DNA of 64,000 nt. It comes from Pedobacter sp. MC2016-05. GTDB taxonomy: Bacteria; Bacteroidota; Bacteroidia; Sphingobacteriales; Sphingobacteriaceae. The DNA is taken from contig NZ_JAPIVT010000004.1 of assembly GCF_026239735.1 (NCBI RefSeq), positions 222,752 to 286,751 of the forward strand, in the 5' to 3' direction. The notes under the pieces were generated by a model that was not told the DNA's origin, made no database searches, and was given only the letters and a program-made list of their open reading frames with translations. Both the position numbers and the translations under genes were made by a program. Below, in pieces: positions 51,991 through 61,324 of the stretch (position 1 is the stretch's first letter; every line of letters starts with the position of its first letter).

Positions 51991-54432
51991 ATGAAACTTT
52001 TTTACAAAATATCATTCCTCATTTTCGCTGCGTTTTCAGCGTTATCTGTTAATGCACAAACCGATACGAAATTTAATATTACAGGAAAAATTGTTGATGA
52101 AACAAAAAAGCCCGCTGACTTCGTAACTGTTGTTCTTTACAAAGCAACTGATTCGAGCATTGTAAAAACTGCCCTGACAGATCAAAATGGCAGTTTCGGT
52201 TTTTCAGTTTCAAGCAAAGGAAATTACTTTTACAAAGCCAGTAATATGGGTTATAAAGTTTACAAAAGTAAAGTAGAAACATTGGGCGATGATCAACAAA
52301 TTGATTTTGGTACCGTTCAACTGGTATCTACCACTCAAAATTTAAAAGAAGTAACTGTTGCCGCAGACGTTCCATTAGTAGAACGCAAAATGGATAGAAC
52401 GGTAATGAATGTGGCCAGCAGTTCTATCGCTTCTGGTTCTACCGCACTCGAGTTATTACAGAAAGCGCCTGGGGTAAATGTAGATCAGAACGACAACATT
52501 TCGATGCAAGGTAAACAAGGCGTACTGATTCAAATAGATGGGAAACAGACTTACATGAGTAGCGGCGACGTAGCTAATTTGTTGAGAGGAATGCAAAGTT
52601 CGGAAATAGAAACTATCGAATTGATTACGAATCCATCAGCTAAATATGATGCCGCCGGCAACTCTGGAATTATCAATATTAAAACCAAAAAAAATAAAGG
52701 GGGTGGAACAAACGGAAGTTTAACCGGGGCTTTGGGCAGGGGGAAAAAATTTAGATCTAGTGCAGGCGGCAGCTTAAACCATCGTACGAAATCATTAAAT
52801 CTGTTTGGAAACTATAACTATTACCAGAGAGACCGAGAGACTTTTATGGAGATAGACAGGATTGCAAATGTTTCGCCTAGCAACCGTTACTTCTCTCAAC
52901 GCAGTGATTTTAGCAAAAAAAATCATGGACAGAATTTTAAAGTTGGCGCAGATTATTTCATCAATAAAAATAATACGCTTGGTGTTTTGGTAACAGGTTA
53001 CGAAGGAAGTAATATCGAAAACTCGGTTAATGCAACCCGAATTGGTGGTTCGTTTACCCAACAAGATTCTTCGGTTTTGGCCAATAATGTGATTAGAAAT
53101 AAGTACAACAACCTATCCTACAATTTAAATTACAAATCTGTTCTTGATACCGCAGGGCAGGAAATTACCATTGATTTGGATTATGGAAGATATAAAGGAA
53201 ATGATGATGCAGATTATGTAAGCGACTACTTTTTTAATAACGGTAGCCTGATCAGGCCAACAGTAGTTACCAGAAACATCACACCATCGGTTATTAATAT
53301 CAAGGCTTTCAAGGTTGATTACGCATTGCCTTTGAAAAAACAAATGAAGTTAGAAGCGGGTTTAAAAAGCAGTTGGGTAACTACCGATAACAATTTAATT
53401 GCTGAGCAATTTTTGAACAACAATTGGCAAAACAATGCTTTGCTTAGCAACCAATTTGTATATGATGAAAATGTAAATGCAGCTTATGTTAATTTTAATA
53501 AACAGTTTAAAACAACCAGTATTCAGCTGGGGTTGAGGGCAGAACAAACCAGCTCGAAAGGCAATTCAATTACGACCAATAAAATTATAGAACGAGAATA
53601 TCTTGATTTTTTTCCAAGTGTTTTTATTAACCAAACATTGAACAAGAATAATGATATCAGTCTTTCCTACAGTCGTAGAATCGACCGACCAAGTTACGAT
53701 GCTTTGAATCCTTTTGTTTACTTTTTAGACCAATATACTTACAGCCAGGGCAACCCATTTTTGAATCCGCAGTACACCAATAATATTGAATTCACTTATT
53801 TGCTTAAGAAAAAGTATTCGGCCACATTGAATTATAGTAAAACTACCGATGTGATTACAGAGGTAATTCTTCCGGATAACGAAAAGCAGGCGCTGTACCA
53901 AACCAATCAAAATATCGCCACTCAAAACGCATATTCATTGGTATTAAATGCTCCTGTAAATTTTACTAAATGGTGGAGTAGCAATAATAATTTAAACATG
54001 TTTCACATCAGGTTTAAAACGCCCGACATTGCCGGGCAATCGTTAGATAATAAGAGTACCTCTTTCCAGTTTAAATCGCAACATAGCTTTAAAATTCAGC
54101 CAGGCTTAGCAGCCGAACTTAATTTCAGCTACGATAGTCCGGTTACTTTTGGGGTGATGGAAATTAGAACACGTTACGGCTTTGATGCGGGGATAAGCAA
54201 AACATTTTTAGCGAAAAAGGCAAGTTTAAAGCTAGCTGCTAACGATATTTTCAATACGCAGATTAATAATATCAGAAGTGCATTTCCTGGACTTTATTAC
54301 ACTCTTTATGGACTGAATGATAGACAATCGGTAAGTTTAACGTTTACCTACCGATTTGGTAAAAACGAGATAAAACCTGCCCGTAATAGAAGTACAGGTT
54401 TGGAAGCCGAACAAGGCCGGATGAAAAATTAA
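51991..54432 (+). CDS. outer-membrane beta-barrel protein (TonB-receptor-like) with carboxypeptidase-like plug
   Basis: 813 residues. Signal peptide MKLFYKISFLIFAAFSALSV; an N-terminal carboxypeptidase regulatory-like domain (FNITGKIVDETKKPADFVTVVLY), a plug region (LELLQKAPGVNVDQNDNISMQGKQGVLIQIDGK; TIELITNPSAKYDAAGNSGIINIKTKK), then a long beta-barrel with alternating aromatic strands to the C-terminus. This is the 'outer membrane beta-barrel family' in Bacteroidota; no SusD-like gene follows, so it is not a polysaccharide utilisation pair. Ligand unknown. Confidence 0.9.
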   Translation: MKLFYKISFLIFAAFSALSVNAQTDTKFNITGKIVDETKKPADFVTVVLYKATDSSIVKTALTDQNGSFGFSVSSKGNYFYKASNMGYKVYKSKVETLGDDQQIDFGTVQLVSTTQNLKEVTVAADVPLVERKMDRTVMNVASSSIASGSTALELLQKAPGVNVDQNDNISMQGKQGVLIQIDGKQTYMSSGDVANLLRGMQSSEIETIELITNPSAKYDAAGNSGIINIKTKKNKGGGTNGSLTGALGRGKKFRSSAGGSLNHRTKSLNLFGNYNYYQRDRETFMEIDRIANVSPSNRYFSQRSDFSKKNHGQNFKVGADYFINKNNTLGVLVTGYEGSNIENSVNATRIGGSFTQQDSSVLANNVIRNKYNNLSYNLNYKSVLDTAGQEITIDLDYGRYKGNDDADYVSDYFFNNGSLIRPTVVTRNITPSVINIKAFKVDYALPLKKQMKLEAGLKSSWVTTDNNLIAEQFLNNNWQNNALLSNQFVYDENVNAAYVNFNKQFKTTSIQLGLRAEQTSSKGNSITTNKIIEREYLDFFPSVFINQTLNKNNDISLSYSRRIDRPSYDALNPFVYFLDQYTYSQGNPFLNPQYTNNIEFTYLLKKKYSATLNYSKTTDVITEVILPDNEKQALYQTNQNIATQNAYSLVLNAPVNFTKWWSSNNNLNMFHIRFKTPDIAGQSLDNKSTSFQFKSQHSFKIQPGLAAELNFSYDSPVTFGVMEIRTRYGFDAGISKTFLAKKASLKLAANDIFNTQINNIRSAFPGLYYTLYGLNDRQSVSLTFTYRFGKNEIKPARNRSTGLEAEQGRMKN

Positions 54433-54444
54433 TTTGAGATGATT

Positions 54445-54475
54445 AAGCCACCAACATATTGGTGGCTTTTTTTGT
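54445..54475 (+). terminator. terminator of the outer-membrane protein gene
   Basis: AAGCCACCAA-CATA-TTGGTGGCTT, then TTTTTTT. Perfect 10-bp stem, 12 bp after the stop. Confidence 0.9.
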
Positions 54476-54538
54476 GGAATGCCTTTTATGCTTTCATCTA
54501 ATGTTTGAAAACAAAAAGCAAACCTTTAACTTCATGCC

Positions 54539-54943
54539 ATGGAAACGGATTTAATTATTTCAGCAATTGATGCCTTACATAAAAAAGCAGATCAGGCCAT
54601 GCAGTTAAAAGATGGCGATACTTATTTCCAAGTATTTGATCCTTCTTTTCAATTTACCGGATCGGATTATAAAACTTTAAATCTTCGTGATTATAAGGCT
54701 GAGATCCAAGGTTTTTTTAGGCGAGCAAAAAGCATAGAAACGAGCCATTACCGCATTAAATCATCTATAGAAAATGAAATTTTTACGGAGAAAATTGCCC
54801 GGAAGTCGGTAATTTTTAAACCTAACTTATTGGTTTTTTCGAAAAAGCAAACCATACAAACGGAAGAAATTTACCAATGGAGAAATTTAGGCGGCGAATG
54901 GAAGGTGATTGCCGTTGAGGTAGTTTTGGAAGAAAAGTATTAA
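54539..54943 (+). CDS. NTF2/SnoaL-like domain protein
   Basis: 134 residues with the alpha+beta layout of the SnoaL-like/DUF4440 fold: helical start (ISAIDALHKKADQAMQLKDGDTYFQVFD), beta strands with TLNLRDYKAEIQGFFRRAKSIETSHYRIKSS and the end EIYQWRNLGGEWKVIAVEVVLE. No signal peptide. Family too broad to give a reaction. Confidence 0.72.
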   Translation: METDLIISAIDALHKKADQAMQLKDGDTYFQVFDPSFQFTGSDYKTLNLRDYKAEIQGFFRRAKSIETSHYRIKSSIENEIFTEKIARKSVIFKPNLLVFSKKQTIQTEEIYQWRNLGGEWKVIAVEVVLEEKY

Positions 54944-54975
54944 TAGATTTAGCTAAGGTTTTCAAAAAGAAAACA

Positions 54976-54983
54976 TATATTTG
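54976..54983 (+). promoter_or_regulatory. -7 promoter box of higBA
   Basis: TATATTTG, exact fit to TAnnTTTG, ending only 3 bp before the higB ATG at 54987. A start site about 4 nt after the box would fall on the ATG itself, i.e. a leaderless or almost leaderless toxin mRNA. Confidence 0.5.
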
Positions 54984-54986
54984 TAA

Positions 54987-55313
54987 ATGAACGTTATTGC
55001 TAAAGGTACTTTATTGCATTATATCGCAAAATATCCATTAGCGGAGCATTCAATTTTAGCTTGGCTACATGATTTTGAAAAATATACTTTTGATAATTTT
55101 AATCAATTAAAGGAGGTTTACAAAAACGCTAGCTTAGTTGCAAATAATAGGATAGTTTTTAATATAAAGGGGAACGACTATCGATTAGTTATTTCCATGA
55201 ATTTTAAAAGAAAAGCTGCTTATATTATATGGTTCGGTACGCATTCTCAATATGATAAAATAGATGTTTCAATCATAGCCTTCGACATTAATTTAGCCCT
55301 TAAGAAAAAATAG
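54987..55313 (+). CDS. higB: HigB-type toxin (type II, mRNA interferase)
   Basis: 108 residues matching the HigB_toxin (RelE-like) fold: AEHSILAWLHDFEKYTFDNFNQLKEVYKNASLV ... NNRIVFNIKGNDYRLVISMNFKRKAAYIIWFGTHSQYDKID. The Arg/Lys and the terminal FGTHxxYDK motif are characteristic. It would cut ribosome-bound mRNA when not neutralised. Directly followed (1 bp) by its antitoxin gene. Toxin-first order is the higBA type. Confidence 0.92.
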   Translation: MNVIAKGTLLHYIAKYPLAEHSILAWLHDFEKYTFDNFNQLKEVYKNASLVANNRIVFNIKGNDYRLVISMNFKRKAAYIIWFGTHSQYDKIDVSIIAFDINLALKKK

Positions 55314-55314
55314 G

Positions 55315-55671
55315 ATGAATACAGTAAAAGTTTTAAAAACAGAGTTAGATTACACAACAGCGTTAAGCCGCACCATTGAGATCTTTCATGCAGAAGAAGG
55401 CACTCCAGAGGCTGATGAATTGGAATTGCTTTTACTTTTGGTTAGTGACTATGAGAATAGAAATGTTAAACTTCCAGAACTTAACCCTATCGAGCTTATA
55501 AAGCTTAAAATGGAAGAACAAGGGTTAAAATCTAAAGATCTTGAGTCTATCATTGGTTCAAAAGGACATGTTTCTTCTATTTTATCGGGTAGAAGAGAAT
55601 TAACCTTAAAAATGGCTCAAAAACTGGTTCGCTATTTTCATTTGCCAGCAGACATATTTCTGCCAGCATAA
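55315..55671 (+). CDS. higA: HigA-type antitoxin, HTH/XRE DNA-binding
   Basis: 118 residues. An N-terminal helical segment (ALSRTIEIFHAEEGTPEADELELLLLLVSDYE) common in HigA-like antitoxins, followed by a lambda-repressor-type HTH (PIELIKLKMEEQGLKSKDLESIIGSKGHVSSILSGRRELTLKMAQKLVRYFHLP). It should bind HigB and repress the shared promoter. One base lies between the toxin stop and this ATG. Confidence 0.92.
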   Translation: MNTVKVLKTELDYTTALSRTIEIFHAEEGTPEADELELLLLLVSDYENRNVKLPELNPIELIKLKMEEQGLKSKDLESIIGSKGHVSSILSGRRELTLKMAQKLVRYFHLPADIFLPA

Positions 55672-55730
55672 TGGTATTTGTTGCAAAAAAATCCTTAAAT
55701 CTTCTTTAAAAAACTTTAAAACAAATTCGG

Positions 55731-55738
55731 TATTTTTG
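55731..55738 (+). promoter_or_regulatory. -7 promoter box of aspS
   Basis: TATTTTTG, full fit to TAnnTTTG, 23 bp before the aspS ATG. Confidence 0.5.
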
Positions 55739-55761
55739 CCGCTTAATTTAGATTACAATAT

Positions 55762-57507
55762 ATGTTAAGAACAGTAACTTGTGGTGCACTTACCCTCAAT
55801 AACTTAGGAGAAAGTGTTACCCTGTGTGGTTGGGTACAAAAATCGAGAGATTTGGGCGGCATGACTTTTATCGATATCCGCGACCGTTATGGTATTACAC
55901 AACTGGTTTTTAACATGGATGATAACCGTGAACTCTGCGAAGCAGCACGTTCGCTAGGTCGTGAGTTTGTAATTAAAACTACCGGTACCGTTGTAGAACG
56001 CAGCAACAAAAATCCAAAAATGTCAACAGGTGATGTAGAGATTAAAGTTTCTGCATTAGAAATTTTAAACGCTGCAAAATTACCACCATTCATGATTGAT
56101 GATGAAACTGATGGTGGTGATGAACTGCGCATGAAATACCGTTATTTGGATTTACGTCGTAACCCGGTTCGTAATAATCTGGTTTTACGCCACAAAATGG
56201 CACAATCTGTTCGCCGTTATTTAGATGGTTTAGATTTTATTGAAGTAGAAACACCTGTTTTAATTAAATCTACGCCAGAAGGAGCAAGAGATTTCGTAGT
56301 GCCAAGCCGCATGAACGAGGGCGAGTTTTATGCACTGCCTCAATCGCCACAAACATTTAAGCAATTGTTAATGGTTTCTGGTTTTGATAGGTATTTCCAG
56401 ATTGTTAAATGTTTCAGAGATGAAGATTTAAGAGCCGATCGCCAGCCAGAGTTTACCCAGATTGACTGTGAAATGTCGTTCATCGAACAGGAAGATATCT
56501 TGAACACTTTTGAAGGCTTAATTCGTACGCTATTTAAAGAAGTTCGCAACTACGATTTACCTGAAGTTCCACGTATGCAATATGCAGATGCGATGCGTTT
56601 ATATGGGTCTGACAAACCAGATACGCGTTTCGACATGCAGTTTGTAGAGATGAACGACTTAGTTAAAGGTAAAGGTTTTCCTGTTTTTGATAACGCTGAA
56701 TTGGTAGTTGGCATCAATGCTAAAGGTGCTGCAAGTTATACCCGTAAACAGTTAGACGAGTTAACTGATTTTATTAAAAAACCTCAAATTGGTGCCACAG
56801 GATTGATTTATGCCCGTCATAATGATGATGGAACTATAAAATCTTCGGTTGATAAATTCTTCAACGAAGAAGATTTAAAACAGTGGAGCGAAGCTTTCGC
56901 GACAGAAAAGGGCGATTTGCTTTTAATTTTAGCAGGTTCGACAGATAAAGTACGCAAACAATTAAACGAACTTCGTTTAGAAATGGGTAATCGTTTAGGC
57001 TTACGTGACAAAAACACATTTTCTGCCCTTTGGGTATTGGATTTCCCGTTATTGGAGTGGGATGAAGAAACGGAACGTTACCACGCCATGCACCATCCAT
57101 TTACTTCCCCGAAGCCGGAAGATATTGCTTTGTTAGATACCGATCCGAAAAACGTTCGTGCGAATGCTTACGATATGGTGATCAACGGAACTGAAATTGG
57201 CGGCGGTTCTATCCGTATTCATGATAGAGCATTGCAGGCTTTAATGTTTAAACATTTAGGTTTCAGTGCAGAGGAAGCTCAAAAACAATTTGGTTTCTTA
57301 ATGGATGCATTTGAATTTGGCGCACCTCCACACGGTGGTATCGCTTTTGGTTTCGATCGTTTGACTTCGATTTTTGCTGGTTTGGATTCGATTCGTGATG
57401 TGATTGCTTTCCCTAAAAACAATTCAGGAAGAGATGTGATGATTGACAGTCCGAGCACTATAGACGATAAACAATTAAAAGAATTGAAAATCAAAACTGA
57501 TTTGTAG
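55762..57507 (+). CDS. aspS: aspartyl-tRNA synthetase
   Basis: 581 residues, class II bacterial type. N-terminal OB fold ([32 protein letters not shown]), motif 1 ([20 protein letters not shown]), motif 2 ([28 protein letters not shown]), the bacterial GAD insertion (about 290-430), and motif 3 ([15 protein letters not shown]). It charges tRNA-Asp. Monocistronic; a terminator follows. Confidence 0.96.
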   Translation: MLRTVTCGALTLNNLGESVTLCGWVQKSRDLGGMTFIDIRDRYGITQLVFNMDDNRELCEAARSLGREFVIKTTGTVVERSNKNPKMSTGDVEIKVSALEILNAAKLPPFMIDDETDGGDELRMKYRYLDLRRNPVRNNLVLRHKMAQSVRRYLDGLDFIEVETPVLIKSTPEGARDFVVPSRMNEGEFYALPQSPQTFKQLLMVSGFDRYFQIVKCFRDEDLRADRQPEFTQIDCEMSFIEQEDILNTFEGLIRTLFKEVRNYDLPEVPRMQYADAMRLYGSDKPDTRFDMQFVEMNDLVKGKGFPVFDNAELVVGINAKGAASYTRKQLDELTDFIKKPQIGATGLIYARHNDDGTIKSSVDKFFNEEDLKQWSEAFATEKGDLLLILAGSTDKVRKQLNELRLEMGNRLGLRDKNTFSALWVLDFPLLEWDEETERYHAMHHPFTSPKPEDIALLDTDPKNVRANAYDMVINGTEIGGGSIRIHDRALQALMFKHLGFSAEEAQKQFGFLMDAFEFGAPPHGGIAFGFDRLTSIFAGLDSIRDVIAFPKNNSGRDVMIDSPSTIDDKQLKELKIKTDL

Positions 57508-57541
57508 ACGTAATCCATTACAATTACAAAATACTATAAAC

Positions 57542-57574
57542 AAAAAATGCGCTGATAACTTCAGCGCATTTTTT
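57542..57574. terminator. bidirectional terminator between aspS and the S1/P1 nuclease
   Basis: AAAAAATGCGCTGA-TAACT-TCAGCGCATTTTTT, perfect 14-bp arms with T runs on both sides. Confidence 0.92.
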
Positions 57575-57588
57575 GTTTATTGGAATTC

Positions 57589-58395
57589 TTATCCGTAAAT
57601 ATCATTCAGCATTTTTGCCAGGCGAACACCACCTTTAAGCAGCTGCTGATTTAAGGTTTCTACCCAATCAAAATTGTAGCGGTAACTTAGTTTGGAATCT
57701 GGCTTAGTAGTTTCATAAATTTTATTACAAACCAGGTAAGATTCATAAACATTTTCTTTCAAACTGGTATTTTGCCAGTTGTACAATTGAACTGCAGAAG
57801 GATGGTTAATTGCTTTTGCATACTCTGTATAACTCAGTTGTTGGTACTCAATTAACTGTTCATCCCAAACGCGGTGCAAGTTCGATTTTTCGTTAAACCA
57901 CAAAACAGAAACGCGGTTTCCTCCCAAATCTTCCTTGCGGGCAACATGCATGGGTTGACATAAATCGCCGGCCATGTGCACTAACATCCGCAATGCTAAT
58001 TTTTTTTCATCAGCTGTGCTGCCCGGTTTTTTTAAAACTGCAGTTAATTCAATTATTTTGTTGTACAGGTTGGGAGATTTCTCCGTTTCCAAGAAATTGA
58101 AAATCCCTTCTTTGTTTTGTCCGCCTGGCAAGTTTACGAAATGCCAGTTGTATAGATAATTAAAGGTAGAATCCGACTTAATAAAATCGCCCCAATTTGC
58201 AGACATGGCCAAGGTTTCTGAACCTAAAATGGCTTGAATCGCTTTGCGGGTTTTAGCCTTTAAATAACTATCGGCAATTTCACCTACAACTCTATGCCCA
58301 ATCATTCCCCATGCATTAACTTGAGTTGGTAAATAAGCCAACAATCCAACAGCTGCGGCAATAATTAACTTTCTTTTAATTGATTTGAATTTCAT
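57589..58395 (-). CDS. secreted S1/P1 nuclease
   Basis: 268 residues with signal peptide cut just before Trp29 (AYLPTQVNA|WGMIGHRVVGEIAD). S1/P1 enzymes need a free N-terminal Trp as zinc ligand; His34 follows. Further zinc ligands appear in VHMAGDLCQPMHVARKEDLGGN and NLHRVWDEQLIEYQ. They hydrolyse single-stranded DNA/RNA and 3'-nucleotides in the periplasm or outside. The stop and the upstream lipoprotein start are 1 bp apart on one strand. Confidence 0.93.
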   Translation of the reverse strand: MKFKSIKRKLIIAAAVGLLAYLPTQVNAWGMIGHRVVGEIADSYLKAKTRKAIQAILGSETLAMSANWGDFIKSDSTFNYLYNWHFVNLPGGQNKEGIFNFLETEKSPNLYNKIIELTAVLKKPGSTADEKKLALRMLVHMAGDLCQPMHVARKEDLGGNRVSVLWFNEKSNLHRVWDEQLIEYQQLSYTEYAKAINHPSAVQLYNWQNTSLKENVYESYLVCNKIYETTKPDSKLSYRYNFDWVETLNQQLLKGGVRLAKMLNDIYG

Positions 58396-58396
58396 T

Positions 58397-58924
58397 TTAT
58401 AATTCTTTTTGTACGCAGGTAACTTTTTCTTTTAGTGATAATAAGATTTCCCGCTGATCGCTCATACTTTCCAGAATCAAGCTATCGGGAGATTTTCTTT
58501 TAATCAGGAAGTTTCGTTCGTACCTGCCGATGCGATAACAGCCCGAAATTTTTTGTTTGTAATTGGCATGTGTGAAGGTTGCTCCAACAATCAGCGTATC
58601 TCCTTTAACAGCATAAATTCCCTTTGCGTATTCTTTCCAAATGCCATTATTATAGCAGGAATCTTCGTAAAAGTTAACTTTGCTATGGGTTTCAAAGTCG
58701 ATGTAAACTGAATCACAGCTAAATCTAAAATGATGTTTGGTGTAGTTACTCAATTTATTGCTGTAGGCAACAGAATCCTGATTCCAAACACCCTGCATAA
58801 AATCTTCGCCTTTGCCTTGAATGTTAGGCAAACGAGAGCAGGAGCTTAAAATACTCAAAAGGTAGAAGGCAAAAGGTAGAAAATAGAGATGCTTCAATTG
58901 AATAAACCATTTAATTTTTCCCAT
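58397..58924 (-). CDS. lipoprotein, hypothetical
   Basis: About 175 residues from the ATG at 58924 (MGKIKWFIQLKHLYFLPFAF then YLLSILSSC; starts at 58936-58966 are alternatives). Lipid Cys near 29. The mature protein has several Cys (FSCDSVY; YEDSCYNN; ISGCYRIG) and an alternating beta pattern. No family recognised. Only 1 bp before the nuclease gene, so the two share a transcript. Confidence 0.7.
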   Translation of the reverse strand: MGKIKWFIQLKHLYFLPFAFYLLSILSSCSRLPNIQGKGEDFMQGVWNQDSVAYSNKLSNYTKHHFRFSCDSVYIDFETHSKVNFYEDSCYNNGIWKEYAKGIYAVKGDTLIVGATFTHANYKQKISGCYRIGRYERNFLIKRKSPDSLILESMSDQREILLSLKEKVTCVQKEL

Positions 58925-58952
58925 TGGATTAAACATAATATTAGAAAGCATA

Positions 58953-59309
58953 CTATTTAAACTCATTCGGAGGGAATTGACTTGGAAAGCTTTTTTTCGC
59001 GTTAACCGTGTTGCTAATTAAGATAAACAAACCGACAGCAAAACACATCCCGGAGAAAAAACTGATTACCCCACCGATGGTATAGTAACTTGTGGTTTGG
59101 GTCATCGAAAAACTTCCTGATCGCACAAGGTAAGGCATCAAAAGGCTGTAAAATCCAGTTAACACTAACGATAACCCCGAACCGATAAGCAATAATATAG
59201 AATCGGCCTTTACTTGTTTCGAAATATAATAACAACAAGCAATGAAGATTATTAATGGCGAGATAATGGAAACAAAGCCGAATAATGATGTCAAAATTGA
59301 TTCCCCCAT
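58953..59309 (-). CDS. four-helix membrane protein, hypothetical
   Basis: 118 residues from the ATG at 59309 (MGESILTSLFGFVSIISPLI). Four predicted helices: VSIISPLIIFIACCYYI, SILLLIGSGLSLVLTGFYSLL, YYTIGGVISFFSGMC and CFAVGLFILISNTV. No known family. It precedes the lipoprotein and nuclease genes on the same strand; its 3' end may overlap the lipoprotein if an upstream start is used. Confidence 0.7.
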   Translation of the reverse strand: MGESILTSLFGFVSIISPLIIFIACCYYISKQVKADSILLLIGSGLSLVLTGFYSLLMPYLVRSGSFSMTQTTSYYTIGGVISFFSGMCFAVGLFILISNTVNAKKSFPSQFPPNEFK

Positions 59310-59608
59310 GTTTTTATATTTTGAATTCCAATTTGCACCATGCAAACTGAGTTTTTAATTGCTGTATTTAATTAAATAAACCCTTGCCTACGGCAGGCAA
59401 GCGATTGAAGCGGAAACCTTTTGATTAAACTATAAGGTCTTTAAGACCTTATAGGTTTGAAAACTTGTAGCAAAAGCGGGGCTATCGAATCCGAAGAATG
59501 AATGCCCTGCTTTTCTAAAAACCCCAAACCCCTAAAGGGGCCATTACTTTCCATCACCTGAACTATAGAAAGAAGTTTCTCCCCACTGGGGAGACTAGGT
59601 GGGGCTTA
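59310..59608. repeat. intergenic repeat mosaic
   Basis: No gene. From left: CTTGCCT-ACGGC-AGGCAAG hairpin (59383-59401); a degraded GATTGAAGCGGAAA stretch; a near-perfect palindrome CTATAAGGTCTT-T-AAGACCTTATAG (59430-59454); AGCAAAAGCGGGGCTATCGAA text; CCCCTAAAGGGG (59529-59540); and CTCCCC-ACT-GGGGAG (59579-59593) with GGTGGGG. These types recur in Bacteroidota intergenic DNA. Confidence 0.7.
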
Positions 59609-61006
59609 TTATTTCAAACTTCCAACCATATCTTCCGGACGAACCCACTCATCAAATTGTTCGTTGGTTAACAATCCCAGTTCAACTGCTGCTGCTTTCA
59701 ATGTTTTATTTTCTTTATGTGCTTTCTTTGCAATTTTAGCTGCGTTCTCATAACCTACATGCGGGTTTAAAGCAGTAACCAACATCAATGAGTTTTGTAA
59801 ATGTTTCTCAATTTCTGGTAGGTTTGCTGTAATTCCCTCTGCACATTTAACAGTAAACGAAACGCAAGCATCGCCAATTAAACGAGCAGATTGTAAAACG
59901 TTTGCAGCGATTAAAGGTTTGAAAACATTCAATTCAAAATGACCAGACATTCCACCAACTGAAACGGCCACGTCGTTACCAATCACCTGAGCGCAAACCA
60001 TAGTCAACGCTTCTGGCTGGGTTGGGTTAACTTTACCTGGCATAATTGAAGAACCCGGCTCGTTATCAGGAATAACAATTTCACCGATGCCGCAACGAGG
60101 ACCAGAACTTAACATACGCACATCATTAGCCACTTTCATCAAAGCAACAGCGGTACGTTTTAAAGCACCGGAAAGTTCAACCATTGCATCATGCGCCGCC
60201 AAAGCTTCGAATTTATTTGGTGCCGTAACAAAAGGCAAACCGGTTAGTTCAGCAATTTTTTGAGCGACTAAAACATCGTAACCTTTTGGCGTATTTAAAC
60301 CTGTACCTACAGCCGTTCCACCCAAAGCCAATTCAGCAACCATAACCAAAGCATTTTTAATTGCCCTGATGCTGTTATCGATTTGCTGAACATAACCTGA
60401 AAACTCTTGACCTAAAGTTAAAGGCGTAGCATCCATAAAGTGCGTACGGCCAGTTTTAACGATGTTGCTAAACTCTTCCACTTTCGTAGCCAAAGCATTG
60501 CGCAATTTCTCTAAACCGGGAATGGTATTTTCTACCGTTAATTTATAGGCCGCAATATGCATTGCAGTTGGGTAAGTATCGTTAGATGATTGCGATTTGT
60601 TCACATCATCATTCGGGTGAAGCACTTTCTTATCATCGGCCAATGCACCACCATTAATTACGTGAGCACGGTTTGCAATCACTTCGTTTCCGTTCATGTT
60701 ACTCTGCGTACCAGAACCAGTTTGCCAAATTACCAATGGAAATTGATCGTCTAAATCACCGGCAATAATTTCATCACAAGCCTTTGCAATGAGTTCGGCT
60801 TTCTCGGCAGAAAGTACCCCAAGCTCTGTATTTGCTAAAGCTGCAGCTTTTTTTAAATAGCCGAAAGCATGAATAATTTCTTTAGGCATTGAACCTTCAG
60901 GCCCGATTTTAAAGTTATTGCGTGAGCGTTCGGTTTGTGCACCCCAGTATTTGTCGGCAGGCACTTGCACCTCGCCCATGGTATCGTGTTCTATTCTGAA
61001 ACTCAT
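59609..61006 (-). CDS. fumC: fumarate hydratase, class II
   Basis: 465 residues, aspartase/fumarase superfamily. [33 protein letters not shown] at the start; the B-site [23 protein letters not shown], catalytic His in [21 protein letters not shown], and the mobile loop with the catalytic Ser, [16 protein letters not shown]. It converts fumarate to malate in the TCA cycle. Promoter with TTG-18-TAAATTTG just upstream. Confidence 0.96.
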   Translation of the reverse strand: MSFRIEHDTMGEVQVPADKYWGAQTERSRNNFKIGPEGSMPKEIIHAFGYLKKAAALANTELGVLSAEKAELIAKACDEIIAGDLDDQFPLVIWQTGSGTQSNMNGNEVIANRAHVINGGALADDKKVLHPNDDVNKSQSSNDTYPTAMHIAAYKLTVENTIPGLEKLRNALATKVEEFSNIVKTGRTHFMDATPLTLGQEFSGYVQQIDNSIRAIKNALVMVAELALGGTAVGTGLNTPKGYDVLVAQKIAELTGLPFVTAPNKFEALAAHDAMVELSGALKRTAVALMKVANDVRMLSSGPRCGIGEIVIPDNEPGSSIMPGKVNPTQPEALTMVCAQVIGNDVAVSVGGMSGHFELNVFKPLIAANVLQSARLIGDACVSFTVKCAEGITANLPEIEKHLQNSLMLVTALNPHVGYENAAKIAKKAHKENKTLKAAAVELGLLTNEQFDEWVRPEDMVGSLK

Positions 61007-61028
61007 TATATTTTGATTTTTGTTGTCG

Positions 61029-61058
61029 CAAATTTAAGTTTTTTGCCTATAAAGCAAG
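61029..61058 (-). promoter_or_regulatory. promoter of fumC
   Basis: On the minus strand CTTG (61055-61058), an 18-bp spacer and TAAATTTG (61029-61036). Start site near 61025 and a leader of about 19 nt. Confidence 0.6.
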
Positions 61059-61165
61059 GTATTATCTTCGATATTTACTGAGGTATTTCCTTCGGGTTAA
61101 TTACAGATGAGGAGATTTCACTGAATAGATTTTGGAAAGGTGCTGAAGTGGTTCTTGGGGTAAGT

Positions 61166-61195
61166 TCGGCCCCGCTGATTTGCTGCAATCTTTTT
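61166..61195 (-). repeat. AAAGATTGTAG dispersed repeat, copy 3 (diverged)
   Basis: Minus strand AAAAAGATTGCAGCAAATCA then GCGGGGCCGAA; aligns with copies at 24531 and 51721. Confidence 0.5.
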
Positions 61196-61203
61196 GCTAT
61201 TCT

Positions 61204-61265
61204 GTCATGCTGAGGCACGAAGCAGGTGTTTCATCGCTTGCAGATGCTTCGTGCCTCAGCATGAC
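61204..61265. repeat. perfect 21-bp inverted repeat (TCATGCTGAGGCACGAAGCA)
   Basis: Arms of 21 bp (61204-61224 and 61245-61265) are exact reverse complements; the loop is 20 nt. The TCATGCTGAGGCACGAAGCA sequence is, to my knowledge, a very common intergenic repeat in Bacteroidota. Confidence 0.85.
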
Positions 61266-61289
61266 ATGATATTCAGGGTTGCTGCAAAC

Positions 61290-61324
61290 AAAAAGTATTT
61301 TCGCTGCCATCGGGTTTAGTTGGT
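61290..61324 (+). repeat. dispersed repeat, copy 2 (TCGCTGC...TCGGG type)
   Basis: See 24162-24200; about 28 of 35 positions agree. Confidence 0.55.
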
